64,000 bases of DNA from Blautia pseudococcoides (GTDB taxonomy: Bacteria; Bacillota; Clostridia; Lachnospirales; Lachnospiraceae), in contig NZ_CP015405.2 of NCBI RefSeq assembly GCF_001689125.2, positions 4,098,501-4,162,500 on the forward strand, given 5' to 3'. Below are positions 7,192-15,730 of the stretch, in pieces. Each line of letters starts with the position of its first letter. Positions within the stretch are counted from its first letter, which is position 1. Below the pieces are notes generated by a model that did not search any database, was not told where the DNA came from, and saw nothing but the letters and a program-made list of their open reading frames with translations. The translations under genes and the position numbers were made by a program.

Positions 7192-10100
7192 CAGCCTCCA
7201 CCTCCCGTTGCCGCGGCTGAGATATAGAAGAGCGTACTTTCATCCGCTGGTTGGTCACCTGGTTTTTTGTAGAATTTCCCCTGGTAGATCTCATTGCCCT
7301 TTTGTGATTTTGTATTAAACCAGATCGACTTACTCTCATCAGGGTTTGAACCAAATGTACCGACTTGCGCATATTTACTGCCTGCCACTGTGGGCGTTAA
7401 TTTGTTGCCCTGCACATCATATGTGAAAACTTCAATCTGCTTTGTTGTATCGCTAGTTAAAGCAAGTTTAAATGAGGTCAATACCTTTACATCTACCAGC
7501 TTGTCACTGCCATTCACAGATTGATAGGAAACCGTCACCTTTGCACCCGCATAGTCGCCTTTTGCTAAATTAGTATTATTCTCAGTTAATACAATATTCT
7601 TAGGTATGGAAATATAGGAATCCGGTGAGATATCCCTCCACACAGCCGTTAAACGTATACTCTTATTATTCCCATCCGTACCGGATGCGAATTGATAAGC
7701 AGAGTCACCTGCACGAATCTCTTTATCAGGATTTAAATCCCACTGGCCGGTGTCAGCATTAAGCTCTTCCACTTGCCAATAATCCAATACCTTCCCCACC
7801 GGAGACTGCGCCACTGTAGGGAATTGAATCGTTGCCTGGTTGCTTCCGTCATAAGTCTTATAGATGGTATCATCCTTGACAGGGATATTATTAAACGGAT
7901 GAGCGCTGTTCTCCGGATCTTGATAAATAACCTCCAATCCCCGGTCATACTTTACGGACGCAATCTCCTTACCGTCTAAGTCTTGGGTTATCTGATGTTT
8001 GGAAGTTGTCTGGTCCTTATTATAGTAATAAGTATAAGGATCTGGACTATTCTCCTTCTTAAAGGTTTCACCAAAACTGCTGAACATAATATTGGAATTT
8101 TCAATTATGCTTACGCTTTTGCTTGCAACCGCTGTATTAGTGTCATATGTAAGAGTCCCCGCGTTAACATCCTGCAGATACTTATTTATATAACATGTTA
8201 AAGTTTTGCCTTGGCTGGTTGTACCGTCCGAATATACCAAATTAATCTTAATCTTTAAATTTGCAGAAAACATTAGAAGATTTAAGCGTTTCTGCTCTGC
8301 CTCATTTAACCTTCCATTCTGCGTCCAGGAATCTAACAATACAGCCGCATCCCGCCGGAAATAATTAGATAGATTAATGGAGTCACCGGGTTTGAAGTAC
8401 ACTGTATTATCTAAAGATTTTGCCAATGTCAAGTTATAACCCTCAGGTAATAAGGTATTATCCGGTGCCGTGATCGTACCGGTAAACCCAACAAAGGTTT
8501 TATTTGCTATCTCAGGAGCTTTAAAATCCCTATTGAATATTACTTTATCATTCTCCAGCAGATCAAAGGCTGCCCCGTTGGTTCCAACACCTCCGCTGAC
8601 TATATGGTTATCCGTACCGCCGGCATATTGTGTATTATTTGTCACGTCAACTTTAATCTTCTGCGTCTTCACATCAAGGGCGCGCATATCATGACTGCCG
8701 GTCAAGGAGGTAACAGGCATGTACAGAACATATTGAAAAGAACTAACCTCTTTTCGGTTCTGATTTACATTAAACCAGGAATACTTTCCCAGTTGAAGAT
8801 CCGCATTATGGCCGTCCGCCTTATTCTTTAGTTCAATCGGCATATTCGTCATGACTAGATTATCGGACTCCGGCTGATCAGCAGTCGGTTTTCCATAACT
8901 TTCTACTGTGGGTATCGTATATCCCCATTTTGGTGTGATACCGAATTTGAAAAATGCCGCCGAATCCGCTGCCCAAGGCACTTTACTTTCACCCAAATTC
9001 CTGTTATAGATAGCAAGTTTATCTAAAAACGTAGTGCCGCCTTTAATAATATTGCTGGTAATCCCTCCATTATCACCGCCCTGTTCCGCAGAACCAGTAT
9101 CTAAAAAATAAGAATCGGAACCTAGCGCATTAGATTCATTTGAAATATCATACAGTCCACGGAAGTAGTGAGGCCCCTGTACACTGCCTGCGCCCTGTGT
9201 TCTTAGGTAAAAGCTGTTTTTCATATTTGTTATTTTCACATATGCTTCATACTGAGGATACCTATCACCACTATAGACAGGTGCATCATAACCTATAGTA
9301 TAATTATCCCACATGGTCTTCTTAACTGTAATCTCAATCTGCGCACCATTACCTACCGAATATGTCAGTGTTTTCTCTGGAAATTCATCCGGCTTCTTCG
9401 GATCAACTATCCAGCTGGCATCCCATATCTTAAATGATTCAACAATCGGTGTACCTGTGCTAAAATCTTCACCATTTGGAAAATAGCACAAATTCAATGT
9501 TGGAGACGGCCACATAAAATATGCCGCTGCTCCGGTCTTTATACGAAAAAAAAGGTACTGAAAATTTAATTCTGTATCCTTTTGAAATTCCCCGCCCGAA
9601 ATCGTTTTTGTTACTCCGTCCATCATTATAGTTTTTGAAGGAGTTCCCGGAACAACCTTAACCTGCATCTGACTGTCGGCTGGAAGGGTCTCATCGGCCA
9701 CCTTCCGCCAACTCCATCCCCCATACCAGGGATCTCCCTTTTTATAATTCCCAGATGCATCTATTTTTCTCCACCACCCCTTACCTTTTTCTCTGTTCTG
9801 GAACGCAGGGTTTCCATCAAATAATCCATAAGTGAGAGTACCTGTGTCCTCATCTCCCACGACCGTCATAGTTACATCCTGGGCCGGATAATCGAAAGCA
9901 TAAGTGATGCTTCTATTCTCAAAATTTTCATCCACGTTTATATTTGGAGCCGGATCCTTAAAATTAAATTTAATCCCAACTGCCTCTGCACCAACCGGCG
10001 GATCCTTCACGTAATACCCTATAGGATAGGTCAGTTCTACTTTTACCGGCGAATGAGAATTTGCACTCCACTTGCCACCAACGTCTTCTATACCGCTGAT

Positions 10101-11222
10101 AATTCTTACTTTAAACTCCGGATTTTCATTTGCCTTGTTATTGTCAACCGTTATATCATATTTCTTGGTATTGAGGGCGAATATAAAAGCCACCTCTGCA
10201 CCAGCCGGCACCTCATATGCGATGTCGATATCCTGGGCCGGTGCATCATCCTCTCCTGCCACCGAATAATAATAAATCCCCTCATATTCATCGTAATAAT
10301 TGATAGGATATGATGAGACGGACGCCCCATTCAGAATCTTAATTTCCGCCCGCAGGAACTTATATGGATACCCATCCCAATTCTGATCTTCAATACCTGT
10401 AATCTCTCCACCGGCAAAGGAATACTTCTCCTGCCGGGGAGTGATTTCTCCCTCAATATACATAGGGACCGGAATAGCGGCATCTGCTTCTCCCTCTTTT
10501 GACTTCAGTTCCCGGATTGTCATTTGACGAGGGGGATCACTTGTATCGGCTGCCGGAATATCTTCAGCTTCCCCAGCCGTTTGAGTAGTATCCTCCCCCT
10601 GTGATTCTTCTGCCGTTATATTATCCTGAGGCTGTTCTGCTGCTGTCCCATCCTGAGGCTGTCCTGCTGCTGTCTCATCCTGAGGTTTTCCTGCTGCTGT
10701 CTCATCCTGAGGCGGTTCTGCTGCTGTCTCATCCTGAGGCTGTCCTGCTGCTGTCTCATCCTGAGGCTGTCCTGCTGCTGTCTCATCCTGAGGCGGTTCT
10801 GCTGCTGTCTCATCCTGAGGCGGTTCTGCTGCTGTCTCATCCTGAAGTTGTTCTGCTGCTGTCTCATCCTGAGGCGGTTCTGCCGCTGTCTCATCCTGAG
10901 GTTGTTCTGCCGCTGTCTCATCCTGAGGTTGTTCTGCCGCTGTCTCATCCTGAGGTTGTTCTGCCGCTGTCTCATCCTGGGATGCTTCTGTTAATGTATT
11001 TCCCTGAGGTTCTTCTATATCCGTCCCGTTCCCAGATGACGGCTCTACCGTTTCCTCCCCGCTTATGGTCTGTTCTCGCGCTTCTTGTTTTACTGTAGGT
11101 TCAGACAGGGTTTCCTCCTGTGCATGTACCGTCCAATAACCTGTTGGATCTGTCAGAATCAATATAATGCCCAAAAACAACGCCAGGATCCTAAACATAT
11201 TTTTCTTTTTAGGCGCATTCAT
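7191..11222 (-). CDS. Giant exported repeat-containing surface protein
   Basis: About 1343 residues. A long signal peptide ends near VHAQ (about residue 38). It is followed by a Glu/Gln/Pro-rich segment of about 14 nonapeptide repeats (pattern QDETAAEQP, residues about 80-210), then a long beta-rich region with many aromatic residues, and a domain near 1150-1230 resembling InlB-type B-repeats (DYWQVEELNADTGQW ... RLTAVW). The C-terminus ends in GGGG with no LPXTG motif or membrane anchor. ATG 11222 is chosen with AAAGGAG 11 bases upstream; TTG 11231 is the alternative. It is the first gene of the surface operon and probably an adhesin or scaffold. Confidence 0.82.
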   Translation of the reverse strand: MNAPKKKNMFRILALFLGIILILTDPTGYWTVHAQEETLSEPTVKQEAREQTISGEETVEPSSGNGTDIEEPQGNTLTEASQDETAAEQPQDETAAEQPQDETAAEQPQDETAAEPPQDETAAEQLQDETAAEPPQDETAAEPPQDETAAGQPQDETAAGQPQDETAAEPPQDETAAGKPQDETAAGQPQDGTAAEQPQDNITAEESQGEDTTQTAGEAEDIPAADTSDPPRQMTIRELKSKEGEADAAIPVPMYIEGEITPRQEKYSFAGGEITGIEDQNWDGYPYKFLRAEIKILNGASVSSYPINYYDEYEGIYYYSVAGEDDAPAQDIDIAYEVPAGAEVAFIFALNTKKYDITVDNNKANENPEFKVRIISGIEDVGGKWSANSHSPVKVELTYPIGYYVKDPPVGAEAVGIKFNFKDPAPNINVDENFENRSITYAFDYPAQDVTMTVVGDEDTGTLTYGLFDGNPAFQNREKGKGWWRKIDASGNYKKGDPWYGGWSWRKVADETLPADSQMQVKVVPGTPSKTIMMDGVTKTISGGEFQKDTELNFQYLFFRIKTGAAAYFMWPSPTLNLCYFPNGEDFSTGTPIVESFKIWDASWIVDPKKPDEFPEKTLTYSVGNGAQIEITVKKTMWDNYTIGYDAPVYSGDRYPQYEAYVKITNMKNSFYLRTQGAGSVQGPHYFRGLYDISNESNALGSDSYFLDTGSAEQGGDNGGITSNIIKGGTTFLDKLAIYNRNLGESKVPWAADSAAFFKFGITPKWGYTIPTVESYGKPTADQPESDNLVMTNMPIELKNKADGHNADLQLGKYSWFNVNQNRKEVSSFQYVLYMPVTSLTGSHDMRALDVKTQKIKVDVTNNTQYAGGTDNHIVSGGVGTNGAAFDLLENDKVIFNRDFKAPEIANKTFVGFTGTITAPDNTLLPEGYNLTLAKSLDNTVYFKPGDSINLSNYFRRDAAVLLDSWTQNGRLNEAEQKRLNLLMFSANLKIKINLVYSDGTTSQGKTLTCYINKYLQDVNAGTLTYDTNTAVASKSVSIIENSNIMFSSFGETFKKENSPDPYTYYYNKDQTTSKHQITQDLDGKEIASVKYDRGLEVIYQDPENSAHPFNNIPVKDDTIYKTYDGSNQATIQFPTVAQSPVGKVLDYWQVEELNADTGQWDLNPDKEIRAGDSAYQFASGTDGNNKSIRLTAVWRDISPDSYISIPKNIVLTENNTNLAKGDYAGAKVTVSYQSVNGSDKLVDVKVLTSFKLALTSDTTKQIEVFTYDVQGNKLTPTVAGSKYAQVGTFGSNPDESKSIWFNTKSQKGNEIYQGKFYKKPGDQPADESTLFYISAAATGGGG
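10604..10981 (-). repeat. 27-bp tandem repeats in the giant surface protein gene
   Basis: About 14 head-to-tail 27-bp units, in frame, each encoding a 9-residue variant of QDETAAEQP. Variation between units is concentrated in the last three codons (EQP, EPP, EQL, GQP, GKP). Slippage would change protein length by 9 residues without a frameshift. Confidence 0.9.
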
Positions 11223-11660
11223 CGTACTCAATTCTCCTTTCCCAAAAGTTATTTTATCAAAACTCCCCTTTGTTCATACTGTACTGTCTCCCATCGAAAC
11301 CTTAATGACTGCTTATTTCCAAAGAACAGTTATACAACCATAATCTAATCGTATTTTTATATTATCATAACTTTACCCCTGGAATTCAGCTTCATCCCTA
11401 AATGCAGGTTTCACTGCATGAAATGCTTTTAAAGTTAAAAACAAAAGGTTTTATCCGGATAATCAAAGTATTTCACTGCAAAAATGCTGCGTTCTATACA
11501 GATCCGGGGCGATCCTTCCTTCCTCAGTCTCACGGCTCATGTACATTCATTTACTTAGCCCGTATGGCAGCTGATTCATTTTCCAGTTTTAGTAAACCCT
11601 ATCTGCAGGTATGCATCTAATTTCCTGAGACGGTCTCCATAAAACATTTTTTTATAACAA
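11223..11660. other. Long leader/upstream region of the surface operon
   Basis: No convincing gene here. It must hold the promoter of the surface operon (minus strand), but I see no strong -35/-10 pair. It contains a direct repeat TTTCACTGCA at 11409-11418 and 11471-11480, each followed by a similar AAATGC block (62 bp apart), which could be a regulator site. Confidence 0.4.
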
Positions 11661-11703
11661 AAAGAGAAGAAAATCCAGTGTTTAAGCAGGATTCCTTCTC
11701 TTT
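11661..11703 (-). terminator. Terminator of the TRAP/catabolic operon
   Basis: Imperfect stem of about 15 bp (11661-11676 with 11689-11703) with a 12-base loop. On the minus strand it is followed by TTGTTATAAAAAAA. It lies about 115 bases beyond the hydroxyacid dehydrogenase stop. A GAAAA-CGA-TTTTC dyad at 11721-11733 lies in between. Confidence 0.6.
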
Positions 11704-11817
11704 CTTATTCTCAAACTGTCGAAAACGATTTTCTATCATAAGCCCCGCTGTATACCTGTCTACACAGGGCTGCCGAGCCGGCAGTTTCACTTATGTAACT
11801 GTTGGACATCTTCACAA

Positions 11818-12786
11818 TTACTGCATATTTACAACATTCACAGGACTGCCTACCAGGTAAGCTTTGATATTGCCAGCCGTTATGTCCATAATGCGCTGGC
11901 GTGATGCCTGCGCTGCCCAGGATATGTGGGGGGTGATAAAACAGTTCTTTGCCTTCAGCAGCGGGTTGTCACCTTTGATCGGCTCTGTGGATACTACATC
12001 CAGGCCCGCCGCATACATTTTTCCGCTGTTTAAGGCGTCTGCCAGATCCTGTTCCACTACCAATTGTCCGCGGCTGTTGTTTATAAGGATCACCCCGTCC
12101 TTCATTTTTGCAATATTTTCCTTGTTAATGATGCCCTCTGTCTCAGGAAAGAGCGGACAGTGGAGGAAAATCACATCTGCCTGGGCAAACAGAGTGTCCA
12201 GATCCACATACTCTGCCAGCTTTTTGCCAGCTTCGCTCTGGTAAGCATCATAGGCAAGCACTTTCATGTCCATGGACCGAAGAATTTTAGCAGTGGCCTG
12301 GCCGATCCTACCCAGTCCGATGATCCCTGCTGTCTTGCCGTAAAGCTCTATCATAGGATAATCCCAATAGCACCAGTCCGCATGGTTCTCCCATCTGCCT
12401 TCCGCTACGGTCTTCGCATGGTGTCCATAGTGGGAACAGATTTCCAGAAGAAGTCCCACTGCATACTGGCCTACAATCTGTGTCCCGTAAGTGGGAACAT
12501 TGACCACGGGAATGCCTTTTTCCTTGGCATACGCGCAGTCCACCACATTATAGCCTGTAGCCAGCACAGCGATCAGCTTAATGTTTGGGCATTTATCAAT
12601 GGTCTTCCTGGTAACCGGAGTCTTGTTCATCACTACAATCTCCGCATCTCCAATTCTCTCGGCAATGAGAGGGGAGTCCACATAGGAAGTACGGTCATAG
12701 ACCGTAAGCTCCCCATACTGTTTTAGAGATTCCCAGCTTAGATCGCCGGGATTTTCCGTATATCCGTCTAACACTACAATTTTCAT
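11818..12786 (-). CDS. D-2-hydroxyacid dehydrogenase (hydroxypyruvate/glycerate type)
   Basis: A 322-residue NAD(P)-dependent 2-hydroxyacid dehydrogenase. The Rossmann motif is GLGRIG at 157-162. The catalytic triad is Arg239 (NNSRGQLV), Glu268 (TEPIKGDNPL) and His287 (TPHISW). The length fits the glycerate/hydroxypyruvate reductase branch. It is the last gene of the catabolic operon, 27 bases after dctM, so it likely reduces a 2-keto acid from sugar-acid cleavage (for example hydroxypyruvate to glycerate) or oxidises the incoming hydroxyacid. The start has AGGAGG upstream. The substrate is inferred from the family only. Confidence 0.9.
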   Translation of the reverse strand: MKIVVLDGYTENPGDLSWESLKQYGELTVYDRTSYVDSPLIAERIGDAEIVVMNKTPVTRKTIDKCPNIKLIAVLATGYNVVDCAYAKEKGIPVVNVPTYGTQIVGQYAVGLLLEICSHYGHHAKTVAEGRWENHADWCYWDYPMIELYGKTAGIIGLGRIGQATAKILRSMDMKVLAYDAYQSEAGKKLAEYVDLDTLFAQADVIFLHCPLFPETEGIINKENIAKMKDGVILINNSRGQLVVEQDLADALNSGKMYAAGLDVVSTEPIKGDNPLLKAKNCFITPHISWAAQASRQRIMDITAGNIKAYLVGSPVNVVNMQ

Positions 12787-12813
12787 AACATTTCCTCCTC
12801 AAATATTTCTCTG

Positions 12814-14100
12814 TCAGGTTCCGAATATGAGTCCCACTGGTACTGTAATAATGGATGGGAATACAATAAAGATACATAAGGCAACTGCAATAAGGATGAT
12901 CCATGGCACAGATGCCTTGATTATCTTCTCAAGTTCAAGTCCCGTAACATTCTGCGCCGCATAGAGACATACGCCAACCGGCGGGGTGATCAGTCCGAAG
13001 GATAGGGTAATGACCAGGAATACCACAAAGAACAACGGGGATACACCAACCGCCTGCACTGCAGGAAGAAGGATGGGTACTAAGATGAAAATTGCTGCTG
13101 TGGCGTCCATGAACATGCCTACACAGATCAGGAACAGGTAAAGTACAAACATAATGACAATCCGGTTGTCGGAAATACCGGTTATCATATTTGCCACTGC
13201 ACTTGGCAGTCCGTCCAGCTCGAAGATCAGAGAGGCGGGCTTTGCTGCGATGGCCACAAAGAGAATGGTTCCTGTGGAGCGGGCATTCTTGCAGATAATG
13301 CGGGGAATGTCCCTCCATCTCAGGTTCTTATACACATAAACGGAAACCAGGATCGTATAGACAACAGCAATTGCCGCGCCTTCTGTGGGGGTGTAAAAAC
13401 CTGTATATACGCCGCCCAGCAGAATGACCGGAGTCAGCAGTGCCGGGATGGCACTTACAAATGCTTTCCCAAGTCGTTTTCCCTCAAAAGGAGTGCGGTC
13501 GCCAATCTTGTGCTTCTTACAATAGAAGTAATTGTAAACCATGAATATCAGACCAATGATGATCCCGGGGATCAATCCTGCCAGCAGGGCCTGCCCGATA
13601 GAGACATTCGCCGTGGCTGCCGCGTTGATCATCAGGATACTTGGCGGAATGACCGAAGCCAGCATGGAGCCGGACAGGTTGATAGCTGTGGCATAATCCT
13701 TGGGATAGCCTTTCTTCTCCAGAGCGTTGATGCTCATCTTGCCTATGGAGGCAATGGCTGCCACAGAGGAACCGGACATTCCCGCAAACAGCATATTTAC
13801 CACAACAGACACATGGCCCAGGCCGCCGAAGATCCAGCCCACCATGGACTCCGCCAAATCATAGATCTTATCCGCAACTCCGCCCTCATCCATGAGAGAC
13901 CCGCACAGAATAAACAGCGGAACCGCAACCATGATAAAGCTGTTCATAGAGGTAAACATTGACTGTGCCGCCATGGAAAGAGGCAGAGAGGACATGGTCA
14001 CAATTGTAAACACAGATGCCGCACCCAGGGAGACCGCAATGGGAACTCCCAGGAACATAAGCAGCAGGAAAACCACCAATAATGTAATACTCATCACCAT
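12814..14100 (-). CDS. dctM: TRAP transporter large permease (DctM)
   Basis: A 428-residue membrane protein of the TRAP DctM family, with about 12 hydrophobic segments and the typical motifs FLGVPIAVSLG near the N-terminus, GMSGSSVAAIASIG, and PPSILMI. It forms the ion-coupled transport channel with DctQ and receives substrate from the DctP binding protein. The gene follows dctQ by 6 bases. A full P-Q-M set is encoded here, so the transporter should be functional. The substrate is probably the acid or polyol degraded by the same operon. Confidence 0.95.
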   Translation of the reverse strand: MVMSITLLVVFLLLMFLGVPIAVSLGAASVFTIVTMSSLPLSMAAQSMFTSMNSFIMVAVPLFILCGSLMDEGGVADKIYDLAESMVGWIFGGLGHVSVVVNMLFAGMSGSSVAAIASIGKMSINALEKKGYPKDYATAINLSGSMLASVIPPSILMINAAATANVSIGQALLAGLIPGIIIGLIFMVYNYFYCKKHKIGDRTPFEGKRLGKAFVSAIPALLTPVILLGGVYTGFYTPTEGAAIAVVYTILVSVYVYKNLRWRDIPRIICKNARSTGTILFVAIAAKPASLIFELDGLPSAVANMITGISDNRIVIMFVLYLFLICVGMFMDATAAIFILVPILLPAVQAVGVSPLFFVVFLVITLSFGLITPPVGVCLYAAQNVTGLELEKIIKASVPWIILIAVALCIFIVFPSIITVPVGLIFGT

Positions 14101-14106
14101 CTGCCG

Positions 14107-14646
14107 TCACCTCTCCTTCTCTTCTGTTACTTTGTTTTCTTTACTTTTTCCGGCAATCTCAACATTACCGTGATATTCCATAAAACTCTGCAGGACGCCT
14201 ATAATGCCAAGTACCCCGGCAACCGGCTGGCAAATGCCGATTATGTACATGGGGATCATCAGGGCTGTCCCCATTTCTTTCATCATGATCTGCTGCCGGA
14301 CAACTTCCCATCCGTAAACGATCATGAAGCCAAAAAACAAAGTTACGATCACTGCGTATAATATTTCACTGAACTTTCTGAGCCATTTCGGTCCCTTTGC
14401 CACAAACAGCGTGACCCGGGAAGATTCCGCCTGGTTAAAGCCTGCCGCCAGTGCTACAAACATCATCCACAGGAAGAGATACCTGCTGGTTTCCTCTGTC
14501 CAGGGAAAGGGATGTCCGATCACACGCCCTATGATCTGCACCAGGATCGTGAATATCATTCCCACCACCATAATGGCAAGAACCACATTCTCCACTCCGC
14601 CAATCACATCAAAGAATCCGGACAGGGCTGTTTTCTTTCGTTCCAT
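14107..14646 (-). CDS. dctQ: TRAP transporter small permease (DctQ)
   Basis: A 179-residue protein with four hydrophobic segments and the DctQ signature around PFPWTEETSRYLFLWMMF. It is the small membrane subunit of the tripartite transporter. It lies between the binding protein gene (21 bases upstream) and the large permease (6 bases downstream). The charged C-terminus is cytoplasmic. No fusion with DctM, which is the ancestral three-gene arrangement. Confidence 0.93.
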   Translation of the reverse strand: MERKKTALSGFFDVIGGVENVVLAIMVVGMIFTILVQIIGRVIGHPFPWTEETSRYLFLWMMFVALAAGFNQAESSRVTLFVAKGPKWLRKFSEILYAVIVTLFFGFMIVYGWEVVRQQIMMKEMGTALMIPMYIIGICQPVAGVLGIIGVLQSFMEYHGNVEIAGKSKENKVTEEKER

Positions 14647-14667
14647 AAGAACACCTCCACCATTCTC

Positions 14668-15714
14668 TTAGTTTTTACCGCAAAATTTTGTTGTAGCGTC
14701 GAACAGTTCGTCATCCCCGATCAGTTCTTTAAACTTGCCGTAACAGGACTGGGACACTTTGACAAATTCCTGACGGCCTTCCTCAGAGATCTCATTGTAC
14801 TCCATGCCGTTATCCAGCAGTGTCTGCAAGGCAGTCTCATCTTCTTTTTCCATGAAATCAACATTCCACTGCTGCACTTCCTCACCGGCTTTTGTGATGG
14901 CTTCCTGCTGTTTTTCGGATAAGCCGTCAAAGACAGCGCTGTTGATCCCTACCAGCCAGGCGTCTGCCATATGCTCTGTGCCGGAGATATATTTCTGTAC
15001 CTCATAGAACTTGTTAGAGAAGGGAACATCCACAGGATTTTCCTGTCCGTCCAGAGTATTTAACTGAAGCGCATTGTAAACTTCACTGAAGTTCATAGGC
15101 GTTGTCACTGCACCGCAGGCACCAAAGAACTCTACATACAGGGCATTGTTGGGCACTCTAAGGACCATACCCTTTAAATCTTCCGGTTTGTTCACAGGAT
15201 TTTTGGAATTGGTGATCTTGCGGAAAGATCTGGTCCAGCTTCCCACTGTGGTGATTCCCATATGGGAAACACGGTTCATAAGTTCTTTCCCCGTGTGGCT
15301 GTTTAAGTAATCCAGAAGCTGCTGCTGGTCGTCAAACATGTAAGGCACAGAGATCACATTGTATCCGGGTTCAAAGCTGGCATACACACTGCTGGCCAGG
15401 ATCAGCATTTGCAGGGAACCTGCGGAAAGCTGTTTGATACCAGCTGCTGTGTCCCCGCCATAGAGGGAACCGTTTCCGGAAACCGTAAATTCCAGTGTGC
15501 CTTCAGAATACTCACCGGCGCGGTCCGCGAACTCCTGCGCTGCCTGGTAGATATAGGATGACTCAGGGTCCGGCACTGCGATGGTGATTTTCGTCTTCTT
15601 TCCTGCATCTGCTTTTCCGGAAGCATGGGTACTCCCGCTGTTTCCTCCGCATCCTGCAAGTCCGGTACATATCATAGCTGCTGACAGCACTGCTGCTAAT
15701 ACTCTTTTCTTCAT
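14668..15714 (-). CDS. dctP: TRAP transporter substrate-binding protein (DctP), lipoprotein
   Basis: A 348-residue extracytoplasmic solute-binding protein anchored as a lipoprotein. The signal peptide ends in LAGC with Cys22 lipidated. The DctP fold shows typical blocks: LKGMVLRVPNN, and a conserved Arg in that block that usually binds a substrate carboxylate, then YNALQLNTLDGQENP. This supports an organic or sugar acid as ligand. ATG 15714 is chosen because AAAGGAG precedes it and it gives a proper signal peptide; the longer frame is spurious. It follows the kinase gene by 16 bases. Confidence 0.94.
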   Translation of the reverse strand: MKKRVLAAVLSAAMICTGLAGCGGNSGSTHASGKADAGKKTKITIAVPDPESSYIYQAAQEFADRAGEYSEGTLEFTVSGNGSLYGGDTAAGIKQLSAGSLQMLILASSVYASFEPGYNVISVPYMFDDQQQLLDYLNSHTGKELMNRVSHMGITTVGSWTRSFRKITNSKNPVNKPEDLKGMVLRVPNNALYVEFFGACGAVTTPMNFSEVYNALQLNTLDGQENPVDVPFSNKFYEVQKYISGTEHMADAWLVGINSAVFDGLSEKQQEAITKAGEEVQQWNVDFMEKEDETALQTLLDNGMEYNEISEEGRQEFVKVSQSCYGKFKELIGDDELFDATTKFCGKN

Positions 15715-15730
15715 TTTTCTTCTCCTTTTC

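Noticed and set aside
10604..10981. Regular 27-bp repeats as a possible CRISPR array
   Set aside because: Units are head to tail without unique spacers, lie in frame inside a protein gene, and no cas genes are present.
10601..11098. Plus-strand open frame with a repeating SHPEAVLLL pattern
   Set aside because: It is the antisense shadow of the 27-bp repeats in the giant surface protein gene; no ribosome site and no coding logic of its own.
11721..11733. GAAAACGATTTTC as a catabolite-repression (cre) site
   Set aside because: It lies downstream of the last gene of the catabolic operon, close to its terminator, where a cre site would have no obvious role.
12064..12726. Plus-strand frame of 220 residues
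   Set aside because: Fully antisense to the 2-hydroxyacid dehydrogenase, whose motifs are unambiguous.
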